Assembly: GCA_940671915.1 (NCBI GenBank)
Contig: CALNVZ010003435.1
Coordinates: 18,020,439-18,084,438 of the forward strand
DNA from: Paracentrotus lividus
Taxonomy: Eukaryota > Echinodermata > Echinoidea > Camarodonta > Echinidae
Direction of reading: 5' to 3'
DNA: 64,000 bases
Shown: positions 10,981-21,100 of the stretch, piece after piece
How the letters are laid out: the number at the start of each line of letters is the position of its first letter
Position numbering within the stretch: position 1 is the stretch's first letter
Made by a program: the position numbers and the translations under genes
The notes under the pieces: model-generated
What the model was told of the DNA's origin: nothing
Databases searched by the model: none
Seen by the model: the letters and a program-made list of their open reading frames with translations, nothing else

Positions 10981-11264
10981 TGAATTCTTTTGTGGAGCTT
11001 TCGCGGGAGCTACTTGCTTCAGGAGTGGCTTACATTCTCAGTGAGAAGTTTAGTCAAGATTCCTTGGAGGAATACTTCTCAAAACAGAGAGGTATGGGAG
11101 GAAGGCACGACAACCCTACTGTCGATCAGTTCGGGTCAAATATGCTGACTCTGGAGGTAGCAGGAGAATGTATACGTGCATCGAAGAGAGCCAATGTGAC
11201 CAGTGGTACATCTCACAGCATGGACACTTCTTCATTACCAAGGAAGCGCTTATTTAAGAAGTGA
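10981..11264 (+). pseudogene. P-like transposase terminal exon
   Basis: After acceptor GTCTTATAG the sequence encodes NSFVELSRELLASGVAYIL, then SEKFSQDSLEEYFSKQRG, then GGRHDNPTVDQFG and a basic tail ending at a stop at 11264. It is open. The segment that should link it to the preceding exon (about 60 residues) was not found in 10555-10980. Confidence 0.7.
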
Positions 11265-14200
11265 AGATCATATTGACGTATACAGTCTGTGTCAAATAAA
11301 ATCGTACAGTTGGAAAACATTTTTTCAAAGTATGAAAATTAATCACATTCTAAAATTGTTTGATATTTCCATAAAGTAGGAAAATCAGGCTTTCTTCTGC
11401 AATTTTTTAAATCCCATTTGGTGCTGTAGATCTTGAGATGTGACCAGTTTTCTATTATCAAGAAAAAATTTACTTTGCGCATGCTTCTCTATGGGTTTCG
11501 CACATAATAGCCATGAAATAGCGCACCGAGACAATAGATGTGTATAATTTTTCGATTAACTCATTATACACGAAAAATTAGGCAAAACTTTTGTTTGCAA
11601 AAGCAAATTATACCAGGGACGTGAGAGGAGACCTACTGAGAACCACAAGTGTAATGACGGTGTTCTCGGACTTCGAGGAACATGGTTATTATTAATTTAT
11701 TTATTGTTTTGGATTCTACAAGGATTTATATTAGTTCAAGAACAGTAAACTTTATTACGACATGCATGGCCAACTATATGCGGGTGTTTTGGAATCTTGA
11801 GAAAACTGATCGTTCTACGCCTTCCACCAGGCATCGCTCTGATGGTGGACTTGACTTAGTTCAATATCTTGTTTCCATAGAATTCAGCCTGAGCGGATTG
11901 ATATAATGGCAGCAACAGCTCATTTCATAAGGCTTCAATCAAACGGTCATCTTGGTGTAAGCTTCATGTAACCTAACAAATCTATCAGTGAGAGCATAGT
12001 GTTGATAGGTTGTTTATGAGAGGGTGTGATTACTACTTAATGGGTTTCTTTATGGTTATTCAGTAATCTTGGAAGAATCTTTTAAAAAATGAAAATTTAC
12101 GACTGCCCCTGAGAAGAATATATATATGTAGTATACTGATTTACTCTGAGTAATATTTTCATTATTTTCAAACAATAGGAACAATTTATAATTAAAGAAG
12201 ATTTTCTTCTTTGCGCATCGATTATTTCACGACTTCAGCTGTTTGCCGCTTTGACTTTGGAAAGTGCCACAGAAGTTCTGATATAAAACAATTTGGAGGA
12301 AAAAAATCGTCTTCATCAGACTGGTTTTCGCCGCCCTCGAAGGAAACTCTGACATCTGCAATTTATTGTTGTACAACCGTGTCCCTAAGGCATCTTCGTT
12401 CGTAATTAGCTAAGGAAAGCTGCTTAATGAGTCTACGTCCATCGAGATGCTCTATGCCTATGTCAAAGTCTGAATTGCAAAGCAAGTTTATCTCACTTGG
12501 AGAATCCTATTAGTTCTAAGCGATAGTTCCTCGAAATCTTTTCTTGACTGTTTAGCTATTGTCCATCGCTTCACAGTCTTCTCATCGGTAGTATTTTCAT
12601 TAGATGCGGTGAGATTTTGATCGCGGGAAATCGGTGAAAAAACCTCTATATACACTATAATAAAAAATAAAAATACACACAAAGCGACAAGAACAATAAC
12701 AACAACAAAGAAAACACTTTTCTAAGATCATTCATCATCCTAAGAATCGTCCGAATTGCAAATACTAGTACATATTATTATACAATTATTGTTTTGCCGT
12801 ATAATGACACACTAACTTGTAGCCTGAAAATGTGGTTAGTGCATCGTATTCAGTTGATTCTTCATAATCCTTTGATGTAAATTTTTGATGTGGTGTTTTG
12901 TGTGTTGGGTGTCGATGTTCTTTCCTGTAAAAGCATCTGATTGGTTTGAGTAGTTTTTTCATTTTGATTTTTTTTCTTTATTCATAGATATTGTTAACTT
13001 GTCAGTGAGTGTTAATTCCGATTCATTAAGTTCGTATCAAAACTTTAGGGGGCACGTGTTGATGGTGTGTAGTTTTTGGGCGTGTCCTTTGAAAGCTTGG
13101 TCTTCTTCTGATTGCACAACATGATCCTCTGCCTCCTTCTACACACAAAAAAAACAAAAAAAACACATATGTTACAAAGGTTACAAAGGGCCGTCTAAAT
13201 TGGTGCAGGGTGCAATCGTTGATACTTACAGCTAGTTACAATCGTTTTGACCACCGAAAAAAAAGATGGACACCAGAGAGAAAAGAAAAGAGGAAAACCT
13301 AGGATACGATTGTCAGTGATTAAAAAATATATATATATATATACGTTGATACAGACAGAGAGGGAGGGCGAAAAAATCGATTAAATTTAAAAAATACAGT
13401 GAATTTAAAGAGAGAGAGTGTGTGTGTCTGTGTGTGTCGTGAGAGAGAGAGAGAGGGGGGGGGAGGGAGAGAGAAGAGAGGGAAAGATATAAAGAAAGAT
13501 GAGTGGTGGAAATAGTAGAATCTTTAAAAAAATACGAGGGGCGGCCGAGAGCGCAAGTGTAGAGAACGAATTTCAAAGTTTTCATGCAAAGTTTTTTGTA
13601 ACAGCATGTTATTCAAAAAGGTAGTGTGTTCTAATCACTGTTCAAGTCTCCAACGTTATTTCCGAATATATGACAATACACATAACGCCGGATATCGAGT
13701 GTAAAAGGCTTCTTTGTGATTAAAAATTCTTCCCCAGTGCATCCCCTATATGAGACATGTCTCATTAAACTTGTGCTTAAAGTCATCAACATGCTTTTCG
13801 GCTTCAAATAGTCTGCATTATGACGGGAGGGGTAAAAATTTAATTTAAACTCATGCCACTTGATAATGGAATAATCTTCTTTTTCCCTCCTCACTTCAGT
13901 CACTTCTATGTTTAATGAAAATGCAGGAGAAGCACTAGCGGAATTATACTTGTTGGATCCCTTTTCGTTCCACGTCCCCTCTTAGATAAGAGTGAATTAA
14001 TTTAATCTCGATTTACTCTGTTATATATGTCAACACAGATAACATACAAATGAAGATCAGCACAATTTCACTGTTAGTAGAGATGTGTAATTTATTTACC
14101 GTATTAAATCACCAATCAAATTTTTCATCGAAACACAAGACAGTAAAATCACAAAATGGCAATATTGCAATAAGTAAAAGTTGGCAAAAATCATTTAGCA

Positions 14201-14294
14201 TGCATAAAGATATTACAATATTGTTAATCTATACATATGGATTACTTTTAATGTAAAAACTAGATGAATCCTCGACTGCGCACGGTCGAAATAT
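11265..14294. other. No gene recognised
   Basis: AT-rich DNA without convincing exons. A motif CAGGGACGTGAGAGGAGAC lies at 11615, with related copies near 5140 and 9995 (inverted at 5140). Microsatellites occur at 13328-13345 (TA) and 13410-13480 (GA/GT). Confidence 0.55.
13321..13490. repeat. (TA)n and (GA)n/(GT)n microsatellites
   Basis: TA repeats (about 13328-13342), then GA and GT repeats and a G-run (about 13408-13480). The opposite strand yields Ser/Leu-rich chance frames. Confidence 0.85.
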
Positions 14295-15176
14295 ATGCCT
14301 CCGCCATTGCAGATCAGAAATATATGACACATTCATCTATTCACTTTCATTTATACAGACACCTTTGACCTTGACCTTTGACCTTGTAAACCACAAATCT
14401 AATCAGATAATTGTCACCCTAGTATGCACACATGTACATGTACCAAGTATGAAGATGATCTGTCAAATGGTTGTTGAGTTCATAATGAACAAGCTTTTAA
14501 AACCTTTTTGACCTCTGACCTTTGACCTTGTGAACCCAAAAACTTCTTTGATCATTGCCACCCCAGTATGCACAACATGTCCTACCATAATAAATAGATA
14601 GTAAAACGAGTTTCTGATTATTGTGAGAATTAGCTATTTTCGGAGCTATTTTCACCTATTTTTTATACCTCTGTGGCCTTTGACCTTTGACCTTGTGACC
14701 CCAAAATCTAAACAGATCATTGTCACCTTCAGTATGTACACATGAACCAAGAATGAGGATGATCCGTTCAAACGGTTCTTGAGTTATTCATGAGAAAAAG
14801 CTATTTTACCTATTTATTGACCTCTGTGACCTTTGACCTTTGACCTTGTCACCCCAAAATCTGATTAATCATTGTCATTTTTGTATGCACTAATGTAGTA
14901 AGTATAAAGATGATAAGTGAAACAATTTCTGAGTTAATTGTGAGAACGAGCTATTTTACACCTATTTATTTGACCTCTGTGACTTTGACCTTTGACCTCG
15001 GTAACCCAAAATCTAATCAGATCATTGTCACCCTCAGTATGCACACATTTACCAAGAATGAAGATCATCCGTCAAACGGTTCTTAAGTTATACGTGAGAA
15101 CGAAAGTGGACGGACGGACGGTACGGACAACCCGAAAACATAATGCCTCCGGCGAGAGACTTCAACGCGGAGGCAT
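14295..15176. mobile_element. Element with ATGCCTCCGC inverted ends and internal ~155-bp repeats rich in DR1 motifs
   Basis: The left end ATGCCTCCGC (14295-14304) is matched by the inverted GCGGAGGCAT at 15167-15176. Between them is a tandem array of about five degenerate units of 150-160 bp. Each carries TGACCTTTGACCT, a block near CAGATCATTGTCACC, and a TGAAGATGATC/ACGGTTCTTGAGTTAT block. The end also has GGACGGACGG and CCGGCGAG. No coding frame is supported. This layout fits a non-autonomous DNA transposon with internally amplified units. Confidence 0.65.
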
Positions 15177-15179
15177 AAC

Positions 15180-16090
15180 AAGCCATTTTTCATGCATACA
15201 ATGGCCTCTGTGACCTTATGACCTCAATGATCCCCAACATTTAATCAGTTCATTGCTCGCTCCCATATGCACATATTACCCAAGTTTGAAGATGATCCGT
15301 TACACAGTTCTTAAGTTATCACGAGAACAACTATTTTTTATGTATACAATGACCTCTGTGACTTTGACGCTTTACCGCAAATCTACAGTCAGTTCATTGC
15401 CCCTTACCATATGTTCAACATTTACTCAGTTGAAAGTGAGCTCGTCACGATGCTCAGTATCTTCTAAGTTATTGCGAGGAAGACCATTTTCATGTACACA
15501 ATGCACATTCTATGATGACGCTTTGACCTTTGAACCTCGATGAGCCTAAATTCTAATAGTATCGATTGGGCCCTGTCTCACCTCAGGCACAACATTACCC
15601 CAACGGTCAGTCAAAGGCTTCATTTCTATTTCGCATAAAGTTTTTTTGTTGTTTGAAACTGGGTTAATCCCGCCCGTCAAAGCAGTTCTGGTTTATTTTT
15701 CTATTTCTTTATTTCATTATTACACTTTTTAATAATTTTTTGATTGCCGGGACAGAAAGACTGAGGCCTAACTTTCTTCCTCGGCGGTATCCATGCAGTG
15801 TACAGAAATGACGCCGCTCTGGCTGGACCAATTGAAACGGTTGTACCTATAATGACACAAAGTCTGATCAAAGTATGCATTGATTCCCTACGCCATAAAG
15901 CGAGTACATAGATCTAAAGCTTTGAAAGTGATTCCGTCAAACGGTTCTAGTTTATCCGCAGAGAACGAAAGAGACCAGGGACGTGGACGTCAGAGCGGTC
16001 AAGGACGTACGGACCTGACCGGTACGGATCGAACAACCCGAATACAATATATGCTCGGCATTTCACTTCGTTGGCGGTATGTGCATAAAT
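15180..16090. repeat. Degenerate relic of the DR1-rich element
   Basis: Further diverged copies of the same internal unit continue here: GACCTCTGTGACC at about 15205, CTTTGACCTTTGAACC at about 15521, GTCAAACGGTTC near 15937 and an ACAACCCGAATAC block near 16031. The terminal GGAGGCATAA is replaced by a decayed GGCGGTATGTGCATAAA near 16073-16089. Confidence 0.5.
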
Positions 16091-16544
16091 AATAGTTGAT
16101 ATGAAAATGAATATTACCAGATTGTATTGAATGGTAAATTACTTGTAAATACCTAAACAACTCTTCTGGTGAAAGGATATCCCATTTTGATCAAATTGTG
16201 GAATGATTTGACAGAAAAGAGCATGGTGAAAAAAAAAGCTAAAGCTTCTCGGATGAAAGACAGAAGTGGAATAAACTAAAAAGTATGAAAAGTCAAAGGG
16301 CTGCGGTCTAGTGGATATATCTTGGGATCAGGGATTTAAATCACATACATGGCAGTAACGTCCCATGGCCATACATTAATCTACCTCATCACTCTTACCC
16401 AGGGGAAAATGATTCCATGACATCTGCTAAAAAAAAACAATCGCAGGGTTCAAATTAAAACAAAAAGAGAGAGAGAGAAAAAAAAAACAAAAAAACTTGA
16501 CTGCATATCCATTATGCCTGCATTGCACCCTAAAAACCAATAAT

Positions 16545-16736
16545 TTCATAAATTGACCTCTGTGAATCATTGACCTGCATGAACCAAAATCTAATAAGAT
16601 TGTCATCCTTTGGTATACTTTCCTTGTGTTTGAGAGTAGTGCCTCAAGTGGTTCTTGAGATATTGTGATGAGCAAAGGGTAAGGATGGACAGCCCCAAAT
16701 GTGATGCCTGGCCCCATCTTCAGTGGCGGAGGCATA
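16545..16736. repeat. Short relic of the DR1-rich element (right end)
   Basis: Contains GACCTCTGTGA, TTGACCTGCATGAACC, TGGTTCTTGAGATAT and ends GGCGGAGGCATAA, the same right terminus as the element at 14295-15176. It probably marks the distal edge of the SIAE 3' UTR region. Confidence 0.55.
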
Positions 16737-17900
16737 AAAAAAGACATCCGATTTGAATCATCAAGATGATCATGTTTATTAAATGAACAATGGACAGAAA
16801 TGGCACACAACAGTCACTTGATTCAATTTGGATATGGGCAGTAAATATGATTATTTTGCTTCTAAACTACCAACATGACAGCAACAACAAAAAAAAATCA
16901 TAAGGAGCAATCAAATCTTCAGACATGATCCTACTTTTTTTCATGAATGATTTACGAAGAAAATAGTAAGAAAATACTGTTTTGGGAGAACTTGACCATT
17001 AAAGTAGGAGTAAAGTTTTTCAAGGCAATTATGGAGAATGAATGACATAACCACACACACCAAATGAGTCTACATTACATTTCTTTACAACAAAACGATT
17101 GACTTACGCATGTATTTCAGTGGCAACTTAAAACTAGATTTTAAAAAACATTCATGCAATTTTCTAAACTAATACTAATAATAAATCATCAAGCAATTCT
17201 TTAACTCAGGTAGTATAATTGGATATAGAGATGTATGGCACCATTAAAAATATATTGCAATTGAGTAGACTGGATATTTCAACTATAAATGCATCAGCTT
17301 ACTGGAGATGCTTTTATTAACAACGTCACATCTTAGATTTTAAAAAAAACAACAAAAAAACTGCCATGTGGAGTGCATATGAGAATTTGGTTTCATTTTT
17401 TTTTTTTTTTTTTGGGGGGGGTGTGTTAATGTCATATGCTAAGATTAGTATCATATTATGAATTTAAAAACCCTTGATTTCCTTTCTTTCTTAACAAAGT
17501 AAAAATTGAATTTTTAATTAAAAATCGATTAAAACCGATAGGCAAGTTGTAATTAATTTCTGAACTATATTCTATTTCGTATAGTGCATATTTCATTGTC
17601 AATATGATTGTCGTACAATTCAACCAAAAGGCTGCGATGCAGGAATACTGAATAAACAAAATCTTGGTCTGAATTATCTTTCAAATCAACATCACATTAT
17701 GGTCGGAAGTTCAATTTCATAAGGGTATTACACAAAGGAAAAGTTTGACAAAAGTTTTCACAAATGAAAAAATATTGCGACTAAAGTGCAAGAGAAGAGA
17801 ATTTAATACATCTTTCAGTTCAACAATATATCTCAGCATATAAAATAGAATTGATCATATTTTGTGTCAGTTCAAATCTGATTAAACCTAATTGCAATCT
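16737..17900 (-). other. Probable 3' UTR of SIAE
   Basis: Downstream (in transcript sense) of the SIAE stop codon at 17901-17903 no other exon is recognisable. The complement of a canonical AATAAA signal lies at about 16772-16777 (TTTATT on the plus strand), which would make a 3' UTR of about 1.1 kb. AT-rich with T and GT runs near 17397-17425. The poly(A) site is inferred, not shown. Confidence 0.4.
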
Positions 17901-18191
17901 TTAAGGGGTAAATTTGAGTTTTTGTTTGAGACGACTATCTTCCTCCACTGCCTTAATAAAAGGAGGCACTGGGAGATTAGTCTTTGCATCATAAAGTTGA
18001 CATTTTTTGTAGCTAGCACAGGGCATGTCATGCCAGTTATAGCGAACCACTGATGCCCTCTCTCCTACTGCATTACAAGGATCCTGAAAGAAGATATGCG
18101 CCTTACCGACCTCGTAACCAGACATGACCGGTTTCCATGGTGATACAGTGCCCACAAGAGGGCAGTCTTCAGGTGACGAAGTGCAGCAAAC
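17901..18191 (-). CDS. SIAE: SIAE exon 10 (C-terminus and stop), copy A
   Basis: Acceptor ATGACAG|GTTTGC; opens VCCTSSPEDCPLVGTVSPW, then VRYNWHDMPC, CQLYDAKTNLPVPPF and a Lys-rich end before TAA. The RYxW...PCxxKxCxLY...LPxPPF order is that of the SIAE C-terminus. It joins in phase 0 to exon 9. No ER-retention or membrane signal is evident. Confidence 0.9.
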   Translation of the reverse strand, partial: VCCTSSPEDCPLVGTVSPWKPVMSGYEVGKAHIFFQDPCNAVGERASVVRYNWHDMPCASYKKCQLYDAKTNLPVPPFIKAVEEDSRLKQKLKFTP

Positions 18192-21100
18192 CTGTCATAT
18201 AAAGGAAATGTATAATTGTTTGTATGACTAGGTGGCTGTGTCTACTAACATTCATCTAAAATAAACAATCTTTTAAAGTTGGATACAAATTTTTCTTCAT
18301 TATCCAGACAAGAAAAAAACATTTATGATAAGTTAGTTATTGCAAACAGATCTGCAACTTTAGCTGACTGGAAGCCTTTGTCTAACTCTTTACAATCCAA
18401 ATTCCTTGTCCATGCATGCCCAGCTATCCCTATTCAAACCTTTCACATATATGACAGGTAGCTTTCCCATCAGTCTATTTGCTTGCCCTAACATACAGGC
18501 CACAAGTCTAGTCCTCAAGCAAGCTCTGGCAATGTCTTCAAGACTTATTTTGTTTAACACTGGATAGACTGGAGAGACATTTCTGAGATGGGAACAAATG
18601 AGACTGCCGGAGATGTCACAGCGACTTCTCGGCAAATTGGTTGTCACTTTTTCAGAAGAAATTGAGGTTCTGTTTTGTTTCCTGTGTCAGTGAGATAGGC
18701 CCTTAAACGTCTCCTGCTTGTATGCCAATCCCTACCTCCCATGCTTTTGCTTATTGTGTATTGCTAAATTCAATATTTGAGATAAACTTACATTACCAGT
18801 GCCCTGTAACACAAAGACTTACGATCGATAAAAAGTTACGATTGATTTCTTCTGGGTAGCCTCATCATGGACAGGGTTCTCCAAGTTGATGATCTTAATC
18901 CTAACCCTAGCCCTAACCCTAATCATATCCTAATCCATGGCTTTACCTGAATTCCAAATGAGGCTACAGAGCAAAAATTTATCGTAACTTTTTATCAATG
19001 GTTAGTCTTTGTGTTACAGGGGGTGGGGAGGTAAGAAGCGAATTTGATTAGACTTCAGCTAATTTTGCACTGCTAAGATTTTAGATAACTTACATCAAAA
19101 GAACTAATATTGTTCATCCTAAGAACATCTTTGCCATCATCAAACTCTACCAGGATGTCTGACGATGCAATGCGGATGACCGCTGTGGGATAAGGACCTT
19201 GGTAGATGACATCACTCTCTCCATAGGCTACCGCACGAGCCCCCAAGGTCAGTCTGTTGGCTACGTCCTGCTTGTAACGCGGATGAATCCTGCAGTAAAG
19301 AACGGACAGATCTATGATCATAATAATTGTTGTAATGGGAATGGATACTGCAGTAAAGAACAAACAGATCTATGATCATAATAATAGTTGTAACGGGGAT
19401 GGATCCTGCAGTAAAGAACAAACAGATCTATGATCATAATAATAGGTGTAATAGGGATGGATACTGCAGTAAAGAACAAACAGATCTATGATCATAATAA
19501 TAGTTGTAATCGGAATGGATACTGCAGTAAAGAACAAACAGATCTATGATCATNNNNNNNNNNNNNNNNNNNNNNNNNNNNNNNNNNNNNNNNNNNNNNN
19601 NNNNNNNNNNNNNNNNNNNNNNNNNNNNNNNNNNNNNNNNNNNNNNNNNNNNNNNNNNNNNNNNNNNNNNNNNNNNNNNNNNNNNNNNNNNNNNNNNNNN
19701 NNNNNNNNNNNNNNNNNNNNNNNNNNNNNNNNNNNNNNNNNNNNNNNNNNNNNNNNNNNNNNNNNNNNNNNNNNNNNNNNNNNNNNNNNNNNNNNNNNNN
19801 NNNNNNNNNNNNNNNNNNNNNNNNNNNNNNNNNNNNNNNNNNNNNNNNNNNNNNNNNNNNNNNNNNNNNNNNNNNNNNNNNNNNNNNNNNNNNNNNNNNN
19901 NNNNNNNNNNNNNNNNNNNNNNNNNNNNNNNNNNNNNNNNNNNNNNNNNNNNNNNNNNNNNNNNNNNNNNNNNNNNNNNNNNNNNNNNNNNNNNNNNNNN
20001 NNNNNNNNNNNNNNNNNNNNNNNNNNNNNNNNNNNNNNNNNNNNNNNNNNNNNNNNNNNNNNNNNNNNNNNNNNNNNNNNNNNNNNNNNNNNNNNNNNNN
20101 NNNNNNNNNNNNNNNNNNNNNNNNNNNNNNNNNNNNNNNNNNNNNNNNNNNNNNNNNNNNNNNNNNNNNNNNNNNNNNNNNNNNNNNNNNNNNNNNNNNN
20201 NNNNNNNNNNNNNNNNNNNNNNNNNNNNNNNNNNNNNNNNNNNNNNNNNNNNNNNNNNNNNNNNNNNNNNNNNNNNNNNNNNNNNNNNNNNNNNNNNNNN
20301 NNNNNNNNNNNNNNNNNNNNNNNNNNNNNNNNNNNNNNNNNNNNNNNNNNNNNNNNNNNNNNNNNNGATCTGCAGTAAAAGAAAACAGATCTATATCATA
20401 ATAATAGTTGTAACGGGATGGATCCTGCAGTAAAGACAAAGATCTATGCCATAATAATAGTTGTAATGGGGATGGATCCTGCAGTAAAGAACAAACAGAT
20501 CTATGATCATAATAATAGTTGTAATGGGGATGGATCCTGCAGTAAAGAACAAACAGATCTATCATCATAATAATAGTTGTAATGGGGATGGATACTGCAG
20601 TAAAGAACAAACAGGGGAGCATTTCATCAAAGGACTTGTCAGATATTTTATCCGACAAAATTTGCTCTCAGCCAATCAGACACAAGCATTTCAGTAGCTT
20701 ATAACAGTTTGTCGGATAAAACGTCCGACAAGTCCTTTGATGAAATGCCCCCCTGATCTATCATCATAATAATAGTTGTAATGGGGATGGATCCTGCAGT
20801 AAAGAACAGACAGATCTATGATCATAATAATGCAGTATGTAGGTGAAACCAAGACCACTCTCAAAAGACGCTTCTATGGGCACAGATTCACTGTCACCAC
20901 CACCAAGCTTGACATCCCAGTTGGGAACCATTTCAACCTTCTTAACCACTCCATCTCAGACATGTCTCTACAGGGCATTGAATTTTTAGGCACCCGTCCT
21001 GATTCTGTCCGTATCAGCAGAGAGAAGTTCTGGATGAGACGTCTTCGCACCATTCAACCTCACGGTCTCAACATTCAGGAGGGTAATGACTAACTTCTTG

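Larger units (their letters stand above)
6481..11264 (+). pseudogene. Decayed P-element/THAP9-type transposase gene with RAG1-N-like zinc domain
   Basis: Five coding blocks on the plus strand, separated by introns with recognisable splice sites, spell a transposase of the P-element/THAP9 type. In order they carry: a CxxC...CxxC domain (6481-6763), a continuation to 8166 after a nested foldback element, the transposase N-terminal and central part (8222-9545), and three C-terminal blocks (9786-9935, 10366-10554, 10981-11264). Diagnostic strings are WHPAIIRLCIALSDKSAKAY, FSDVPHLIKTTRNN, FFDCLNV and SEKFSQDSLEEYF...QRGMGGRHDNP. Frameshifts and in-frame stops (near 6496, 8565, 8975, 9090, 9240-9260, 9415 and 9834) and a missing block between DDWRF and VNSFVEL mean no intact protein is made. 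The family assignment rests on recalled conserved strings, not a search. A possible polyadenylation signal AATAAA lies near 11296. Confidence 0.75.

Noticed and set aside
19488..20658. Apparent long frames of 295-388 codons
   Set aside because: They run through the 813-N gap and are mostly undefined residues.
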